Shown: positions 8,836 to 19,138 of the stretch, in pieces | Numbering within the stretch: the first letter of the stretch is position 1 | Layout: every line of letters begins with the position of its first letter | DNA from: Acinetobacter portensis | GTDB lineage: Bacteria; Pseudomonadota; Gammaproteobacteria; Pseudomonadales; Moraxellaceae | Assembly (NCBI RefSeq): GCF_023158935.1 | Contig: NZ_CP096120.1 | Span: 1,612,001 to 1,676,000 of the forward strand | Length of the DNA stretch: 64,000 bases | Direction: 5' to 3' | Program-made: the position numbers and the translations under genes | Notes under the pieces: generated by a model | The model's input: the letters and a program-made list of their open reading frames with translations, nothing else | What the model was told of the DNA's origin: nothing | Database searches by the model: none

Positions 8836-9549
8836 CTACTGACGATGAGTTTGAGCGTTTTGAACCCACAATTGTCTACTTTTTAAAGGGCGATCCCCTA
8901 AAAGTGAAGTAATCACTTGTCGATATAGCTTAGTGAGCAATTGTAACTGCTCTAGATTGAATTCCCCACCTTTTTCATACTTCATCATGGTTTTTATTAA
9001 AGCACCCGATACAGCTGATCTAGATGCTTGGGCAGTGGCAAGAAATCCATCATTTAATTGGAATTGATAATTCATTTCACTAGAAATTTCTTCTTGGTTT
9101 GAATCGACTGAAAAATCAATTGCATAACCAAGGTCTTCTAATAATTCATGTTCAAACTGACGTAAAATTTGGCGTAAAAATAAGTTTTGATCTGATTGTT
9201 GAGAAAGCTTTTGTAATTGTTCTAAAGTTTTTGAATATTGAATAAATGTTTGTGGCATTTCCACTTCAAGTGGACAAAGTCTTAATAAAACTTCATTTAA
9301 ATAAAAACCTGAAAAAAATGCATCACCATGAAAAAAAATCGGCTGATTTACAATTTCTAATTTACTAAAATTTTTGAGTTCAGATTTACCTGAAGCTTGA
9401 AGGCATATAGGTTGATATTGTGGAGGAGGTGTTTGTCTCAAAATTCCATCAACACGACCATGCTCTTGCGTAAATAAATGCACAATATGGCTACGGTCAC
9501 GATATTTTCTGTGATGAATTAAATAACCATGCAAAATTTCATTGCGCAT
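8836..9549 (-). CDS. recO: DNA repair protein RecO
   Basis: RecO works with RecF and RecR to load RecA onto SSB-coated single-stranded DNA. The 237-aa protein starts with an OB fold typical of the family (GYLIHHRKYRDRSHIVHLFT, then GRVDGILR) and continues with the helical domain (FYLNEVLLRLCP). The zinc-finger cysteines of some RecO proteins are not evident, as in many gammaproteobacteria. It follows the small lipoprotein gene by 23 bp inside the same cluster. Confidence 0.93.
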   Translation of the reverse strand: MRNEILHGYLIHHRKYRDRSHIVHLFTQEHGRVDGILRQTPPPQYQPICLQASGKSELKNFSKLEIVNQPIFFHGDAFFSGFYLNEVLLRLCPLEVEMPQTFIQYSKTLEQLQKLSQQSDQNLFLRQILRQFEHELLEDLGYAIDFSVDSNQEEISSEMNYQFQLNDGFLATAQASRSAVSGALIKTMMKYEKGGEFNLEQLQLLTKLYRQVITSLLGDRPLKSRQLWVQNAQTHRQ

Positions 9550-9572
9550 GACAGAAGTTCTTAATCCTTAAA

Positions 9573-9776
9573 TTATTTTTTTTGATTATCTTCATCATCT
9601 TCATTTGAGTCAGCGTCATCATCTCCATCCGGAATGACAGCTCCAACCACTGCTGCTGTGCCCTTTACAACACCTTTTGTTGTTTTATAGGCAACCTTAA
9701 CAGGGACTGTAACAATTTTAGTAATACAGCCTTGTAGAAATAAAGCACATATTCCTATAGCAAAAACTTTTATCAT
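9573..9776 (-). CDS. Small lipoprotein (NF038104-like)
   Basis: This 67-aa protein has a lipoprotein signal peptide ending in LQGC (Cys at 17). A short amphipathic Val/Lys/Thr/Ala segment that includes a GxxxG-like run follows, and the tail is strongly acidic (DGDDDADSNEDDEDNQKK). The sequence matches the short lipoprotein family I know as NF038104; no function is established. It sits between era and recO with a good ribosome site and belongs to the same transcript. Confidence 0.8.
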   Translation of the reverse strand: MIKVFAIGICALFLQGCITKIVTVPVKVAYKTTKGVVKGTAAVVGAVIPDGDDDADSNEDDEDNQKK

Positions 9777-9806
9777 TACAGCCCCCTAAGGTATCAATAA
9801 GCGATA

Positions 9807-10838
9807 TTAAATATCGCTATATCCTAAGCTTTTCAGTGCACGTTCATCATCAGACCATCCACCTTTCACTTTAACCCAAAGTGTAAGCATGATTTTCTGT
9901 TCGAACATTTTTTCCATGTCCACACGGGCATCCATACCAATTTTCTTCAATTTCGCACCGCGCTCACCAATCACAATTGCTTTTTGGCTTGGACGGTCTA
10001 CAAAAATTGTTGCATCAATATATGTACATGCCGCTTTTGGACGACCTGTTTTTGGACTAATGGTTGCTTCTTCCGTTTTAAAAGATTCAATTTGAACAGT
10101 TAAATCGTATGGAAGTTCTTCACCCAATTGACGCATAATCTTTTCACGAATTGTTTCAGATGCTAAGAAACGCTCTGAACGATCTGTGATTTGATCCATT
10201 GAATATAGCGGTGGTTGGAACGGCAAATAACGCTCAATCGTGTCGCGCAAGTGATCTAAGTTAGAGCCACGCAATGCAGACACAGGAACAATTTCGGCAA
10301 AGTTCATGAGCTTTGCACGTTCTTGAATAAGTGGTAATGCTTGATTCTTATTTTCAAAAGTATCAAGTTTATTGATGACCAAAATTACTGGCATTTCTGC
10401 ATTTTGCAGTTTTTCCAAAACCAAATCATCGTTTGGCGTCCACTTTTGAGCATCAACAACAAACAAAACTAAGTTTACATCACGTAATGCAGAGTGTGCA
10501 GCACGGTTCATCATTTTGTTAATCGCACGTACTTCTTTTTTGTGCATCCCTGGTGTATCTACAAATACAGCCTGAGATTTTTCACGTGTATCAATCCCCA
10601 CAATTTTATGACGCGTTGTTTGTGGTTTACGTGAAGTAATAGATAACTTTTGACCCAATATATGGTTCATAAGTGTAGATTTACCCACGTTTGGGCGACC
10701 TACAATTGCAACAAATCCACTTTTATAATCGGCAGGAATTTCTGTTCCTTGCGAACTAAAAAATTGACTAATTAAGTCGTTACTGTCGCTTTCTTGCGAC
10801 TCGTGATCAGCATCGATGTGATCGGAATGAGTAGTCAT
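9807..10838 (-). CDS. era: GTPase Era
   Basis: Era is an essential GTPase that binds the 3' end of 16S rRNA and helps 30S maturation. It has G1 GRPNVGKST at 47-55, G3 DTPGMHKKE, G4 NKLD, and a C-terminal KH domain with VIGERGAKLKKIG. At 343 aa it is longer than the usual ~300 because of a polar, acidic N-terminal extension of about 38 residues rich in Asp, Glu, His and Ser. The ATG overlaps the rnc stop by one base (TAATG), so translation is probably coupled to rnc. Confidence 0.97.
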   Translation of the reverse strand: MTTHSDHIDADHESQESDSNDLISQFFSSQGTEIPADYKSGFVAIVGRPNVGKSTLMNHILGQKLSITSRKPQTTRHKIVGIDTREKSQAVFVDTPGMHKKEVRAINKMMNRAAHSALRDVNLVLFVVDAQKWTPNDDLVLEKLQNAEMPVILVINKLDTFENKNQALPLIQERAKLMNFAEIVPVSALRGSNLDHLRDTIERYLPFQPPLYSMDQITDRSERFLASETIREKIMRQLGEELPYDLTVQIESFKTEEATISPKTGRPKAACTYIDATIFVDRPSQKAIVIGERGAKLKKIGMDARVDMEKMFEQKIMLTLWVKVKGGWSDDERALKSLGYSDI

Positions 10839-11536
10839 TAAGACTTTATCTCCAATAGTTTTAAGATATCTGCCGCTACTGATTGTTCAGCAAAGCGACG
10901 GCTAGATCCTTCTCCATACTTCACAGGTAAGCCCTGAACCAAGCACTCTACTTTAAAGTGTTGATTAGGCGCATCACCCTGAATATCCACAACCTCGTAA
11001 ACCGGGAGAGGTTTTTTACGTGCTTGTAAATACTCTTGTAAGCGGGACTTAGGATCTTTCAGTTGATCTGTTGGTTCAATATGATCTAAATAAGGTACAT
11101 ACCATTTTAAAACAATAGGTTCTAATATAGTTAGATCATTACAATCTACATAAATAGCACCAATAATTGCTTCTACAGTATCTGCCAAAATAGACTCACG
11201 GTGATGACCACCAGACTTTAATTCACCCGTACTTAAAATTAAATTTTGGCTTAACTTTAAGTCGTTGGCAATTTTTCCTAGCGCTTCTTGTCGCACTAAC
11301 GTTGCACGCATACGCGTTAAACGACCTTCATTTTCATGAGGATAAGCACGATAGAGATAATTGGCAATAATCATCCCTAACAATGAATCGCCTAGAAATT
11401 CTAGGCGCTCATAGTTTAATTTATGGCTCACCGAGCGGTGGGTCAATGCCAGTTGCAACAATTCAGGTTGTTTAAACTGATACCCGATACGACTCACTAA
11501 ACGACTTTCATTTAGCTTGGACTGAGCTTTGATCAA
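10838..11536 (-). CDS. rnc: Ribonuclease III
   Basis: RNase III cleaves double-stranded RNA, including rRNA precursors. The 232-aa protein has the signature ERLEFLGDSLLG near residue 45, the second acidic cluster in LADTVEAIIGAIYVD, and a C-terminal dsRNA-binding domain starting at DPKSRLQEYLQ. Its start overlaps the DUF4845 gene by 29 bp and its end overlaps era by 1 bp, so the three are tightly coupled. Confidence 0.97.
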   Translation of the reverse strand: MIKAQSKLNESRLVSRIGYQFKQPELLQLALTHRSVSHKLNYERLEFLGDSLLGMIIANYLYRAYPHENEGRLTRMRATLVRQEALGKIANDLKLSQNLILSTGELKSGGHHRESILADTVEAIIGAIYVDCNDLTILEPIVLKWYVPYLDHIEPTDQLKDPKSRLQEYLQARKKPLPVYEVVDIQGDAPNQHFKVECLVQGLPVKYGEGSSRRFAEQSVAADILKLLEIKS

Positions 11537-11879
11537 AATTTTTCTCGAACTTTAACACTAAATCTATATTTAAGAAGAAAGGCTTTCTTACTTCGTAATT
11601 CTTTTTAACAACCAATTGATTATCTTTCGTTACTTTTGCGATGTCTTCAAATTTCACATCGATATTATTCATCGAAAAACGTTGATTCATTTGGGTATTA
11701 AGTTTCAATGGCGTTATATCTGATGGGCTATTTTTAAGCACTTCTGATATTTCACTATCAATCATTCTATCATCAAAATATGGTCCACCAACAGCAACCA
11801 AAAACTTTGCAAGTAATACAAAAACAATCACTGCAAATAAAATTGAACTATACGAAGCCCCACGCTGAGATTTACGCAT
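11508..11879 (-). CDS. DUF4845 membrane protein
   Basis: This 123-aa protein has one N-terminal membrane helix (residues 10-30) preceded by RKSQRGASY, which resembles a prepilin or pseudopilin N-terminus without the full cleavage motif. The rest is a small, probably periplasmic alpha/beta domain. DUF4845 genes usually lie between lepB and rnc in Pseudomonas and Acinetobacter, as here; the function is unknown. A role alongside signal peptidase is only a neighbourhood guess. Confidence 0.85.
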   Translation of the reverse strand: MRKSQRGASYSSILFAVIVFVLLAKFLVAVGGPYFDDRMIDSEISEVLKNSPSDITPLKLNTQMNQRFSMNNIDVKFEDIAKVTKDNQLVVKKNYEVRKPFFLNIDLVLKFEKNFDQSSVQAK

Positions 11880-11897
11880 AAATTTCCCCTAATTGTT

Positions 11898-12725
11898 TTA
11901 ATCAATTGCCCCATTACGACCAAAAGATGGAATGTTTAACCCAGGTTCTTTATGCATCCATTTATAGAATGCGCGACCTGTTAGATTTTCTTCTGGCACA
12001 AATCCCCAAAAACGACTATCAGCACTTTGATCTCGGTTATCACCCATTGCAAAGTATTGACCTTCAGGAACTTTTACTTCCCAATATAAACCATTTGTAG
12101 TTGAATACTTACCATTTTCTACGTAGTTAATAAATGGTGCTTGGCGTGCAACATTTACGTCCTCTAACTCACGCATGGTGAACGTATGCTCACCCAATGT
12201 TTCTTTGTGATAAATAGAGGTTGGTGTATCTAAAGCATCTTTTTCACGGCTAAATTCCACAGGAACTTTAGCAACTTTTGTACCATTAATGGTGAGCTGA
12301 CCATGATCATAAACAATATGATCACCAGGAACACCGACTACACGCTTAATATAGCTAATTGTAGGTTGTGGTGGATAACGAAATACAATCACATCACCAC
12401 GCTCAGGTTCGCCAACATCAATAATTTTCTTATTAATAATTGGTAAACGAACGCCATAATCGAATTTATTCACCAAAATAAAATCACCTGTTTCTAAGGT
12501 TGGCACCATAGAATCTGACGGAATATTAAATGGTTCATATAAAAACGAGCGTAGAATTAAAACAACCGCTAAAACAGGCCAAAAGTCATAAGCCCATGTG
12601 ATAATGAAATTTTCATTTCCACGCCCTTTTGTTTGTCTTTGTTTAAAGACAAACTTATCTAATAGCCACACAAAAAAGAATACAAGTGTGGCTGGTACGA
12701 GGATTAAATTAAAATCAAAATCCAT
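11898..12725 (-). CDS. lepB: Signal peptidase I
   Basis: LepB cleaves signal peptides from Sec- and Tat-exported proteins on the outer face of the inner membrane. The 275-aa protein has two N-terminal membrane segments (about residues 5-20 and 48-62). The catalytic Ser lies in PSDSMVPTLETGD, the catalytic Lys in YIKRVVGVPGD, and the conserved C-terminal box is MGDNRDQSADSRFWGFV. It lies 21 bp after lepA, the usual order. Confidence 0.97.
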   Translation of the reverse strand: MDFDFNLILVPATLVFFFVWLLDKFVFKQRQTKGRGNENFIITWAYDFWPVLAVVLILRSFLYEPFNIPSDSMVPTLETGDFILVNKFDYGVRLPIINKKIIDVGEPERGDVIVFRYPPQPTISYIKRVVGVPGDHIVYDHGQLTINGTKVAKVPVEFSREKDALDTPTSIYHKETLGEHTFTMRELEDVNVARQAPFINYVENGKYSTTNGLYWEVKVPEGQYFAMGDNRDQSADSRFWGFVPEENLTGRAFYKWMHKEPGLNIPSFGRNGAID

Positions 12726-12746
12726 GAGCTAAATGACCTCTGTGTT

Positions 12747-14564
12747 TTATCTTTCTACTTTTAATACAGCAAGGAACGCTTCTTGTGGGATTTCAACACT
12801 ACCCACTTGCTTCATGCGCTTCTTACCTTCTTTTTGTTTTGATAGAAGTTTCTTCTTACGTGAAACGTCACCACCATAACATTTAGCCAATACGTTTTTA
12901 CGCATCGCTTTTACTGTTGAACGCGCGATAATTTGTGCACCAATTGCAGCTTGAATTGCAACATCAAACATTTGACGCGGAATCAAATCTTTCATTTTTT
13001 CAACAAGCGCAATACCGCGATGACGAGCATCTTGACGATGACAAATCATAGCTAAAGCATCTACTTTATCGCCATTGATCAACACGTCAACTTTAACTAA
13101 AGATGAACTTTCAAAACGTACAAAATTGTAATCTAGTGATGCAAAACCACGCGAACAAGATTTCAATTTATCAAAGAAATCCATTACAACTTCAGCCATT
13201 GGGATTTCAAAAGTAATCGCAACTTGATTACTTACAAACTTCATATCTTTTTGAATACCACGGCGTTCAACACACAATGTCATTACATTACCCAAGTATT
13301 CCTGAGGAACGAGAATATTACATTCTGCGATTGGTTCGCGAAGGTCTTCTACTGTAGAACCATCTGGCATTTTAGATGGGCTATCAATATAAATGGTTTC
13401 ACCATTTTTCATAACAGCTTCGTAAATTACCGTTGGAGCAGACGAAATGAGGTCTAAATCGTACTCACGCTCTAAACGCTCTTGTACAATTTCCATATGT
13501 AGCATACCTAAGAAGCCACAACGGAAACCAAAGCCTAACGCATCTGAACTTTCTGGTTCAAAGAATAATGCAGAATCGTTAATTTGTAATTTCTGCAATG
13601 CATCACGGAATGGTTCAAAATCACTTGCGTCAATTGGGAATAAACCTGCATAAACCTGCGGCTTAACCTTTTTGAAACCTGGTAACGTTTCAACTTCAGG
13701 CGTAGTAGAAAGCGTAATTGTGTCACCTACTGGCGCACCAAAAATATCTTTAATACCCGCAATCACAAAACCAACTTCGCCTGCTTCCAACATTCCTGTT
13801 TCAGTATGCTTTGGATTAAAAATACCAACGGAAGTGATGATGTGCGTTTGACCTGTTGATTTCATCAACATTTTATCGCCCTTACGCACACGACCTTGTT
13901 TAATACGTACTAACGATACAACACCTAAGTAGTTGTCGAACCAAGAGTCAACAATCAAAGCTTGTAACGGTGCTTCGCGATCACCTGCTGGTGCAGGAAT
14001 AATATTTACAAGTGTTTCTAAAACACCTTCAATACCTAAACCTGTTTTAGCAGAACACGTTGGTGCTTCAGTTGCTTCAATACCAATAATATCTTCAATT
14101 TCTTGAATAACACGCTCAGGCTCTGCTTGAGGCAAGTCAATTTTATTAAGTACTGGAAGAACTTCTAGACCTTGTTCAATTGCTGTATAACAGTTTGCTA
14201 CAGATTGAGCTTCCACACCTTGAGCAGCATCGACCACAAGCAAAGCACCTTCACAGGCAGCAAGTGAACGAGACACTTCATAAGAGAAGTCTACGTGTCC
14301 AGGTGTGTCAATGAAGTTAAGTTGATATTCTTCACCATTCGGATGTGTGTAATACAAAGTTACCGATGTAGCTTTAATTGTAATACCACGCTCACGCTCC
14401 AATTCCATAGAATCAAGAACTTGTGCTTGCATTTCACGGTCTTGCAAACCACCACAGGTTTGAATAAAACGATCGGCTAGAGTCGACTTTCCGTGATCGA
14501 TATGCGCAATAATCGAAAAGTTACGAATGTTTTTTATATCAACAGATTTTTTAGCTTGCGCCAT
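12747..14564 (-). CDS. lepA: Elongation factor 4 (LepA)
   Basis: This translational GTPase acts on stalled or back-translocated ribosomes and in 30S assembly. The 605-aa protein shows G1 [10 protein letters not shown], the switch motif RGITIK, G3 [10 protein letters not shown]4 NKIDLP, and the LepA-specific basic C-terminus ([21 protein letters not shown]). It is the first gene of the cluster running down to miaE. Confidence 0.98.
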   Translation of the reverse strand: MAQAKKSVDIKNIRNFSIIAHIDHGKSTLADRFIQTCGGLQDREMQAQVLDSMELERERGITIKATSVTLYYTHPNGEEYQLNFIDTPGHVDFSYEVSRSLAACEGALLVVDAAQGVEAQSVANCYTAIEQGLEVLPVLNKIDLPQAEPERVIQEIEDIIGIEATEAPTCSAKTGLGIEGVLETLVNIIPAPAGDREAPLQALIVDSWFDNYLGVVSLVRIKQGRVRKGDKMLMKSTGQTHIITSVGIFNPKHTETGMLEAGEVGFVIAGIKDIFGAPVGDTITLSTTPEVETLPGFKKVKPQVYAGLFPIDASDFEPFRDALQKLQINDSALFFEPESSDALGFGFRCGFLGMLHMEIVQERLEREYDLDLISSAPTVIYEAVMKNGETIYIDSPSKMPDGSTVEDLREPIAECNILVPQEYLGNVMTLCVERRGIQKDMKFVSNQVAITFEIPMAEVVMDFFDKLKSCSRGFASLDYNFVRFESSSLVKVDVLINGDKVDALAMICHRQDARHRGIALVEKMKDLIPRQMFDVAIQAAIGAQIIARSTVKAMRKNVLAKCYGGDVSRKKKLLSKQKEGKKRMKQVGSVEIPQEAFLAVLKVER

Positions 14565-14638
14565 GGGCTACCTTGGAAATAAACGCGCTATGCATGCAAT
14601 AATTTATGCACAGCAAAAGCAGAATAAAGTTGCGGAAT

Positions 14639-14647
14639 ATTATAGCA
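14639..14647 (-). promoter_or_regulatory. Extended -10 promoter of the lepA cluster
   Basis: On the minus strand TGC directly precedes a perfect TATAAT (14639-14644), giving an extended -10 element about 75 bp before the lepA start. No good -35 is seen, as is usual for this promoter class. Confidence 0.6.
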
Positions 14648-14944
14648 GATGGTTTTTTCAAAGTATTCATTATAATCATTTAGTTTTAAGCTTTCTCAGC
14701 CTAACCACATCTGCATATTTTCTATTTTTTCGATAAATAAAGAATCAAATTAAATAAAAGATGATCTTTCCAAAACTATCAAAAACTAAACTTCAATATA
14801 AGTTTTGACTTTTCTTTGAACTTAGTTTGTTGAGCTCTGTCAAATTTACAGGATATTACATAGACTTGCCTTTATTCACACAATTTTCTACTAAGATAAT
14901 CTAAATTAACTTTTTAATTTTTGTTATATTTTTTGGATCACAAT
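14648..14944. other. AT-rich intergenic region between lepA and the DUF1090 gene
   Basis: Apart from the minus-strand promoter at its left end I see no gene, RNA or strong hairpin. It must hold the promoter of the plus-strand DUF1090 gene, but no well-spaced -35/-10 pair is convincing. Confidence 0.4.
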
Positions 14945-15172
14945 ATGTTGTTTAAATCATTATTAATTACATCTATTTCTTTAATTTCATTTCAGGCATT
15001 TGCCCTCGATTATAAATCTTGCCAAATTAAAAAAGAAAAACTACAACAGCAAATTGCATATGCGAAAAAATATAACAATACAAATAGGATTAAAGGTTTA
15101 GAAAAAGCACTTGCTCGAATCGGTCAACAATGTGCTCAAATTAAAGCAGATCAATCATCTTACTCTAAATAA
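14945..15172 (+). CDS. DUF1090-family periplasmic protein
   Basis: This 75-aa protein has a clear Sec signal peptide (LFKSLLITSISLISFQAFA, cleaved after AFA). A Lys/Gln-rich helical hairpin carries two Cys, in SCQIKKEKLQQQI and RIGQQCAQIK. The pattern C-x-h-K-x(3)-L-x(2)-Q-I...GLEKAL...C is that of DUF1090 (YqjC-like). The function is unknown. The frame is open from 14921, but the ATG at 14945 gives the correct signal peptide. Confidence 0.75.
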   Translation: MLFKSLLITSISLISFQAFALDYKSCQIKKEKLQQQIAYAKKYNNTNRIKGLEKALARIGQQCAQIKADQSSYSK

Positions 15173-15201
15173 TTTTCACACTTAGTTTCACTATATTTTT
15201 T

Positions 15202-15242
15202 AATTCTATGTTGAAAATTTACTTCTTATTCAACATAGAATT
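15202..15242. other. Perfect 14-bp inverted repeat between convergent genes
   Basis: AATTCTATGTTGAA (15202-15215) pairs exactly with TTCAACATAGAATT (15229-15242) across a 13-nt loop. There is no T-run after the stem on either strand, so it is not a standard intrinsic terminator, though it lies where one is expected. Confidence 0.7.
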
Positions 15243-15254
15243 GATCTAAGAAAT

Positions 15255-15707
15255 CTAAGAAGCATCATATTGTGTAAAATCAAATGGATCTTTTTCATTT
15301 GAAATTGGCTGATAGGCTTGTGTAAAGGTTGGAGACATTCTTTTTGGTCTACCTGTATCTATTTCAATACACGCCCACTTTGTATTTCCCACAAACAATA
15401 AAGCTTTATCTGATGGTCGATAAAAGGCGTATTGTCTAAATAAATACAGTGAATTGATATCATTTAGCCACGTTCTTAATACTATAGTTTCGCCTTCTAA
15501 GGCAGCTTTGCGATATTGCACATAATGCTCTACAGCAACCATTGCATGTTTCAATTCAATATATTCTTTTAAGCCTAAACCTAACTCTTCAATATGCGCC
15601 AATGCAACATCTTGCATCCAATGCACATACATCACATTATTTACATGCCCCAAAATATCAATATGTTCTGGCTTTACTGTTAGTCTTAAATCAAAAATAT
15701 CACTCAT
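15255..15707 (-). CDS. Hotdog-fold acyl-CoA thioesterase
   Basis: The 150-aa protein has the 4HBT/YbgC-type layout: a front block DILGHVNNVMYVHWMQD with the active-site region in HVNN, a central helix, then strands with YRKAALEGETIVLRTW. The tail contains GRPKRMSPTF. It should hydrolyse acyl-CoA thioesters; chain length is not readable. It stands alone between two hairpins. A second (PaaI-type) and a third (YbgC) thioesterase occur elsewhere in the window. Confidence 0.85.
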   Translation of the reverse strand: MSDIFDLRLTVKPEHIDILGHVNNVMYVHWMQDVALAHIEELGLGLKEYIELKHAMVAVEHYVQYRKAALEGETIVLRTWLNDINSLYLFRQYAFYRPSDKALLFVGNTKWACIEIDTGRPKRMSPTFTQAYQPISNEKDPFDFTQYDAS

Positions 15708-15775
15708 TACGTTCTCTAAATTTTATTGCCATAACATTTGCATTAGTCTAACGAAAATTCAGCTTAGAATAAAAA

Positions 15776-15806
15776 TAAAAACCGCCCTATAAAAAGCGGT
15801 TTTTAT
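15776..15806 (-). terminator. Terminator of the Do-family protease gene
   Basis: Stem AAAAACCGC / GCGGTTTTT flanked by A- and T-rich runs, 35 bp past the protease stop codon. Confidence 0.85.
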
Positions 15807-15840
15807 TGCTATCAATATCTATTGAATTGATGAAAGATAA

Positions 15841-17226
15841 TTATTGAATACGAACACCAACAATTGCACGCTGTCCATCACGAATAATGGTCATACGTAC
15901 AACATTGTTCTTTTTGAATTGAGCAACTGTTTCTACAAATTCAGATGCATTTTTTACATCTCGACTATTCACTTGAACAATGATATCGCCCGGAATTAAG
16001 CGAGCTTGTGATGCAGCACCACCACGTAAAACATCTTGCAATAACACGCCACCTTTAACCGATAAACGACTTTGCTCTTGTGCTGTTAAGTCTCGAATAC
16101 TTACACCTAAAACAGGCCCTTTATTTTGCGCATTTCCAGCTTTATTTTTGGCAGGTGTATCATCTGGTGCTGTTGATAATTTTGCTGAAATATTTTGACG
16201 TTTATCATCACGTAATACTTCAAATTGTACAGTTTGACCTGGTACAAGTCGGTTCAAATAACTAAATAACTCAACTGTTCTTAAAATAGGTGTCCCATTA
16301 ATTTTTAAAATCACATCGCCCGATTTTAAACCTGCTTTTTCTGCAGGAGAGTTTGGTGCAATTTGTGTGATCAATGAACCTTCAGGTTTTGGCAGTTTAT
16401 AAGATTCTGCCAAATCTCGGTCAATATCTTGTAAGCCTAAACCTAAATAAGCACGTGTTACTTTACCGTTTTTCTTCAATTGATCTGCAATATCCATCGC
16501 AACATCAATTGGAATAGAGAATGAAAGTCCCATGTATCCCCCCGTACCACTAAAGATACGAGAGTTCACCCCAACGACTTCACCCTTTTGGTTAAATAAT
16601 GGACCACCTGAGTTACCAGGGTTTAAAGCCACATCTGTTTGAATAAATGGAACTGAGGTTTCACCTGTCATATTACGCATTTTTGCACTGACAATACCCG
16701 CAGATGCTGAATACTCAAAACCAAATGGTGAACCAATGGCAAGTACAGGCTCACCTACTCTTAAATTATCTACATTACCTGTTTTTAATTCAGGGAAGTT
16801 TCCACCTGAAACTTTCAGTAAGGCAACATCGGTACGCTCATCACTTCCGACAACAGTTGCATCTAACTCACGACGGTCATTTAAAACAACGGTGACTTTC
16901 GATGCATTTTCAACAACGTGATGGTTTGTGAGCAAATAACCATCTTTACCAATAAAAAATGCGCTACCAAAGCCTGTTTTTTCTTGTGGTGCTTTTTGCT
17001 GAGGAATAACAATTTGATTACCAAAGAATCTGCGTAAAATTTCAGGAACCTGTTGTTGCATGAGCTCTTCTTGAGACATCTTTTTCACAACGTTTACACT
17101 CACAACTGCAGGACTTACATTTTCCACCAAATTAGAAAAATCGACTGGTGTCCCTGCATTTGTCTGCACAGCCGCCATTGTAAAAACAGCAGCATAAATT
17201 CCTTTTTTTAATTCATTAGTCTTCAT
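15841..17226 (-). CDS. Do-family periplasmic serine protease (DegP/MucD-like)
   Basis: This envelope quality-control protease has 461 aa and an N-terminal signal peptide (TMAAVQTNAG region). The triad is His103 (TNHHVV), Asp133 (RTDVALLKV) and Ser206 (NPGNSGGPL). Two PDZ domains follow, around residues 255-350 and 375-460. A Gln-rich loop (QEELMQQQ) precedes the protease core, as in DegP/MucD. It is transcribed alone and divergent from nadB. DegP versus DegQ versus MucD cannot be separated by eye. Confidence 0.93.
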   Translation of the reverse strand: MKTNELKKGIYAAVFTMAAVQTNAGTPVDFSNLVENVSPAVVSVNVVKKMSQEELMQQQVPEILRRFFGNQIVIPQQKAPQEKTGFGSAFFIGKDGYLLTNHHVVENASKVTVVLNDRRELDATVVGSDERTDVALLKVSGGNFPELKTGNVDNLRVGEPVLAIGSPFGFEYSASAGIVSAKMRNMTGETSVPFIQTDVALNPGNSGGPLFNQKGEVVGVNSRIFSGTGGYMGLSFSIPIDVAMDIADQLKKNGKVTRAYLGLGLQDIDRDLAESYKLPKPEGSLITQIAPNSPAEKAGLKSGDVILKINGTPILRTVELFSYLNRLVPGQTVQFEVLRDDKRQNISAKLSTAPDDTPAKNKAGNAQNKGPVLGVSIRDLTAQEQSRLSVKGGVLLQDVLRGGAASQARLIPGDIIVQVNSRDVKNASEFVETVAQFKKNNVVRMTIIRDGQRAIVGVRIQ

Positions 17227-17453
17227 ATTAAATGTTCACTCGACCGGTTATTTAAATGTTATAGATAATTTTTATCACAAAGAAATATATTCTTGCGTAA
17301 TAAAATGTTTCTTTATATGTTTTATAAACAATAACTTAAATATTCCTTAATTTTTTAAAATTCATAATTTTATTTCATTACTCTAGACCAAATAGCACTT
17401 GTATTTTTATGTGAAAAGCGTTCTGATGTTCGGACTTTTCTCAAAATTAGCTA

Positions 17454-19088
17454 ATGGATATGTCTAATTTAGATACTTCTCATCAATATGATGTGATTAT
17501 TGTGGGGAGTGGCGGTGCAGGCTTAACACTTGCTTTATCATTGCCACAACATTTTAAAATTGCTGTTTTAGCAAAATCATCACTCACCGATGCAAGCACC
17601 TATTACGCTCAAGGTGGTGTTGCTGCTGTTTTAGATGAAACAGACTCTATTGAACAACATATAAATGACACCATGATTGCAGGTTCATTTTTATGTGAAA
17701 AAGAAGCAGTTCAACAAACGGTTGAAGGCGGTCAAGCTTCTGTCGATTTCCTATTAAAGCAAGGTGTTCAGTTCACTTTAGATGAACAAGATCAACTTCA
17801 TTTAACCCGTGAAGGCGGTCATTCTCAGCGCCGAATTATTCATGCTGCCGATGCAACAGGTAAAGCTATTTCAACGACATTAGTTGAACGTGCTAAAGAA
17901 AAACAAAATATTCAAATTTTCGAAAACTTCATTGCAATTGATGTCATCACATCACAAAAGCTTGGTTCATTAAATGAAAACCGTGCTTTAGGTTTATATG
18001 TTTTAGATGAAAATACAGACCAAGTTCATACCTTTTTAGCACCATTTACTGCACTCGCTTGTGGTGGCGCAATGCGTGCATATTTACATACATCAAACCC
18101 TGACATTGCAACAGGTGATGGTATAGCAATGGCTTATCGTGCAGGTTGCCGCGTTGCCAATATGGAGTTTAACCAATTCCATCCAACTTGCTTATATCAT
18201 CCGCAAGCACGTTCATTTTTAATTACAGAAGCTATGCGTGGTGAAGGTGCTTATTTGCGTTTACCCGATGGTGAACGTTTCATGTTGCGTTTCGATGATC
18301 GTGCTGAACTTGCACCTCGTGACATTGTAGCAAGAACAATTGATTATGAAATTAAACGCTTAGGTATTCGTCATGTTTGGCTCGATATTACCCATAAGCC
18401 AAAAGAATTCATTAAAGAACATTTCCCAACGTTATACGAACGCCTTTTAGAACTTGGTATTGATATCACTAAAGAGATGATTCCTGTTGTTCCTGCTGCA
18501 CACTACACTTGTGGTGGCGTTATGGTGGATGAACACAGCCAAACAGATATTGAAGGTTTGTATGCCATTGGTGAAACATCGTATACAGGTTTGCACGGTG
18601 CTAACCGAATGGCTAGTAACTCACTTTTAGAATGCTTTGTTTATGGCATGAGTGCAGCAAAACATATTCAAGCCAATTTTAAAGATAACTACCAATCACC
18701 TACTGTTCCTGCTTGGGATGACTCTCAAGTAACGAATCCTGATGAAGATGTGGTTATTCTGCAAAACTGGGATGAGTTGCGGCAGACTATGTGGAATTAC
18801 GTTGGTATTGTACGTACTAACAAACGTTTAGAACGTGCACTACATCGTATTGAAATGTTAAAGAACGAAATTTCTGAATACTATCAAGACTATAAAGTTA
18901 GTAAAAACCTCATTGAATTACGTAACTTAGTCCTTGTTTCAGAAATGATTGTTCGATGTGCTATTAAACGTAAAGAATCCCGTGGTTTGCATTACACACT
19001 AGACCATGCTGAACAGTTAAATGATTTACAAAGAACTGTACTTAACCCTAAAGATTCAATGATTCGTTCTGAGAAAATCAATCTCTAA
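17454..19088 (+). CDS. nadB: L-aspartate oxidase
   Basis: NadB oxidises L-aspartate to iminoaspartate, the first step of de novo NAD synthesis. The 544-aa flavoprotein starts with the dinucleotide-binding [12 protein letters not shown], then [15 protein letters not shown], the conserved [30 protein letters not shown], the active-site region [27 protein letters not shown], and a C-terminal helical domain ending in [15 protein letters not shown]. Length and order of motifs are normal. A shared terminator follows. Confidence 0.97.
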   Translation: MDMSNLDTSHQYDVIIVGSGGAGLTLALSLPQHFKIAVLAKSSLTDASTYYAQGGVAAVLDETDSIEQHINDTMIAGSFLCEKEAVQQTVEGGQASVDFLLKQGVQFTLDEQDQLHLTREGGHSQRRIIHAADATGKAISTTLVERAKEKQNIQIFENFIAIDVITSQKLGSLNENRALGLYVLDENTDQVHTFLAPFTALACGGAMRAYLHTSNPDIATGDGIAMAYRAGCRVANMEFNQFHPTCLYHPQARSFLITEAMRGEGAYLRLPDGERFMLRFDDRAELAPRDIVARTIDYEIKRLGIRHVWLDITHKPKEFIKEHFPTLYERLLELGIDITKEMIPVVPAAHYTCGGVMVDEHSQTDIEGLYAIGETSYTGLHGANRMASNSLLECFVYGMSAAKHIQANFKDNYQSPTVPAWDDSQVTNPDEDVVILQNWDELRQTMWNYVGIVRTNKRLERALHRIEMLKNEISEYYQDYKVSKNLIELRNLVLVSEMIVRCAIKRKESRGLHYTLDHAEQLNDLQRTVLNPKDSMIRSEKINL

Positions 19089-19103
19089 TATCTGTTATTT
19101 CTA

Positions 19104-19137
19104 AAAAAAAGAGCAACTTTTAACGTTGCTCTTTTTA
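19104..19137. terminator. Bidirectional terminator
   Basis: Stem AAGAGCAAC / GTTGCTCTT with A- and T-runs, between nadB and the convergent histone-deacetylase pseudogene. Confidence 0.9.
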
Positions 19138-19138
19138 T

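Noticed and set aside
14527..14736. A 69-codon plus-strand frame over the lepA start
   Set aside because: It overlaps lepA and its promoter on the other strand, has no ribosome site and shows no protein-like pattern.
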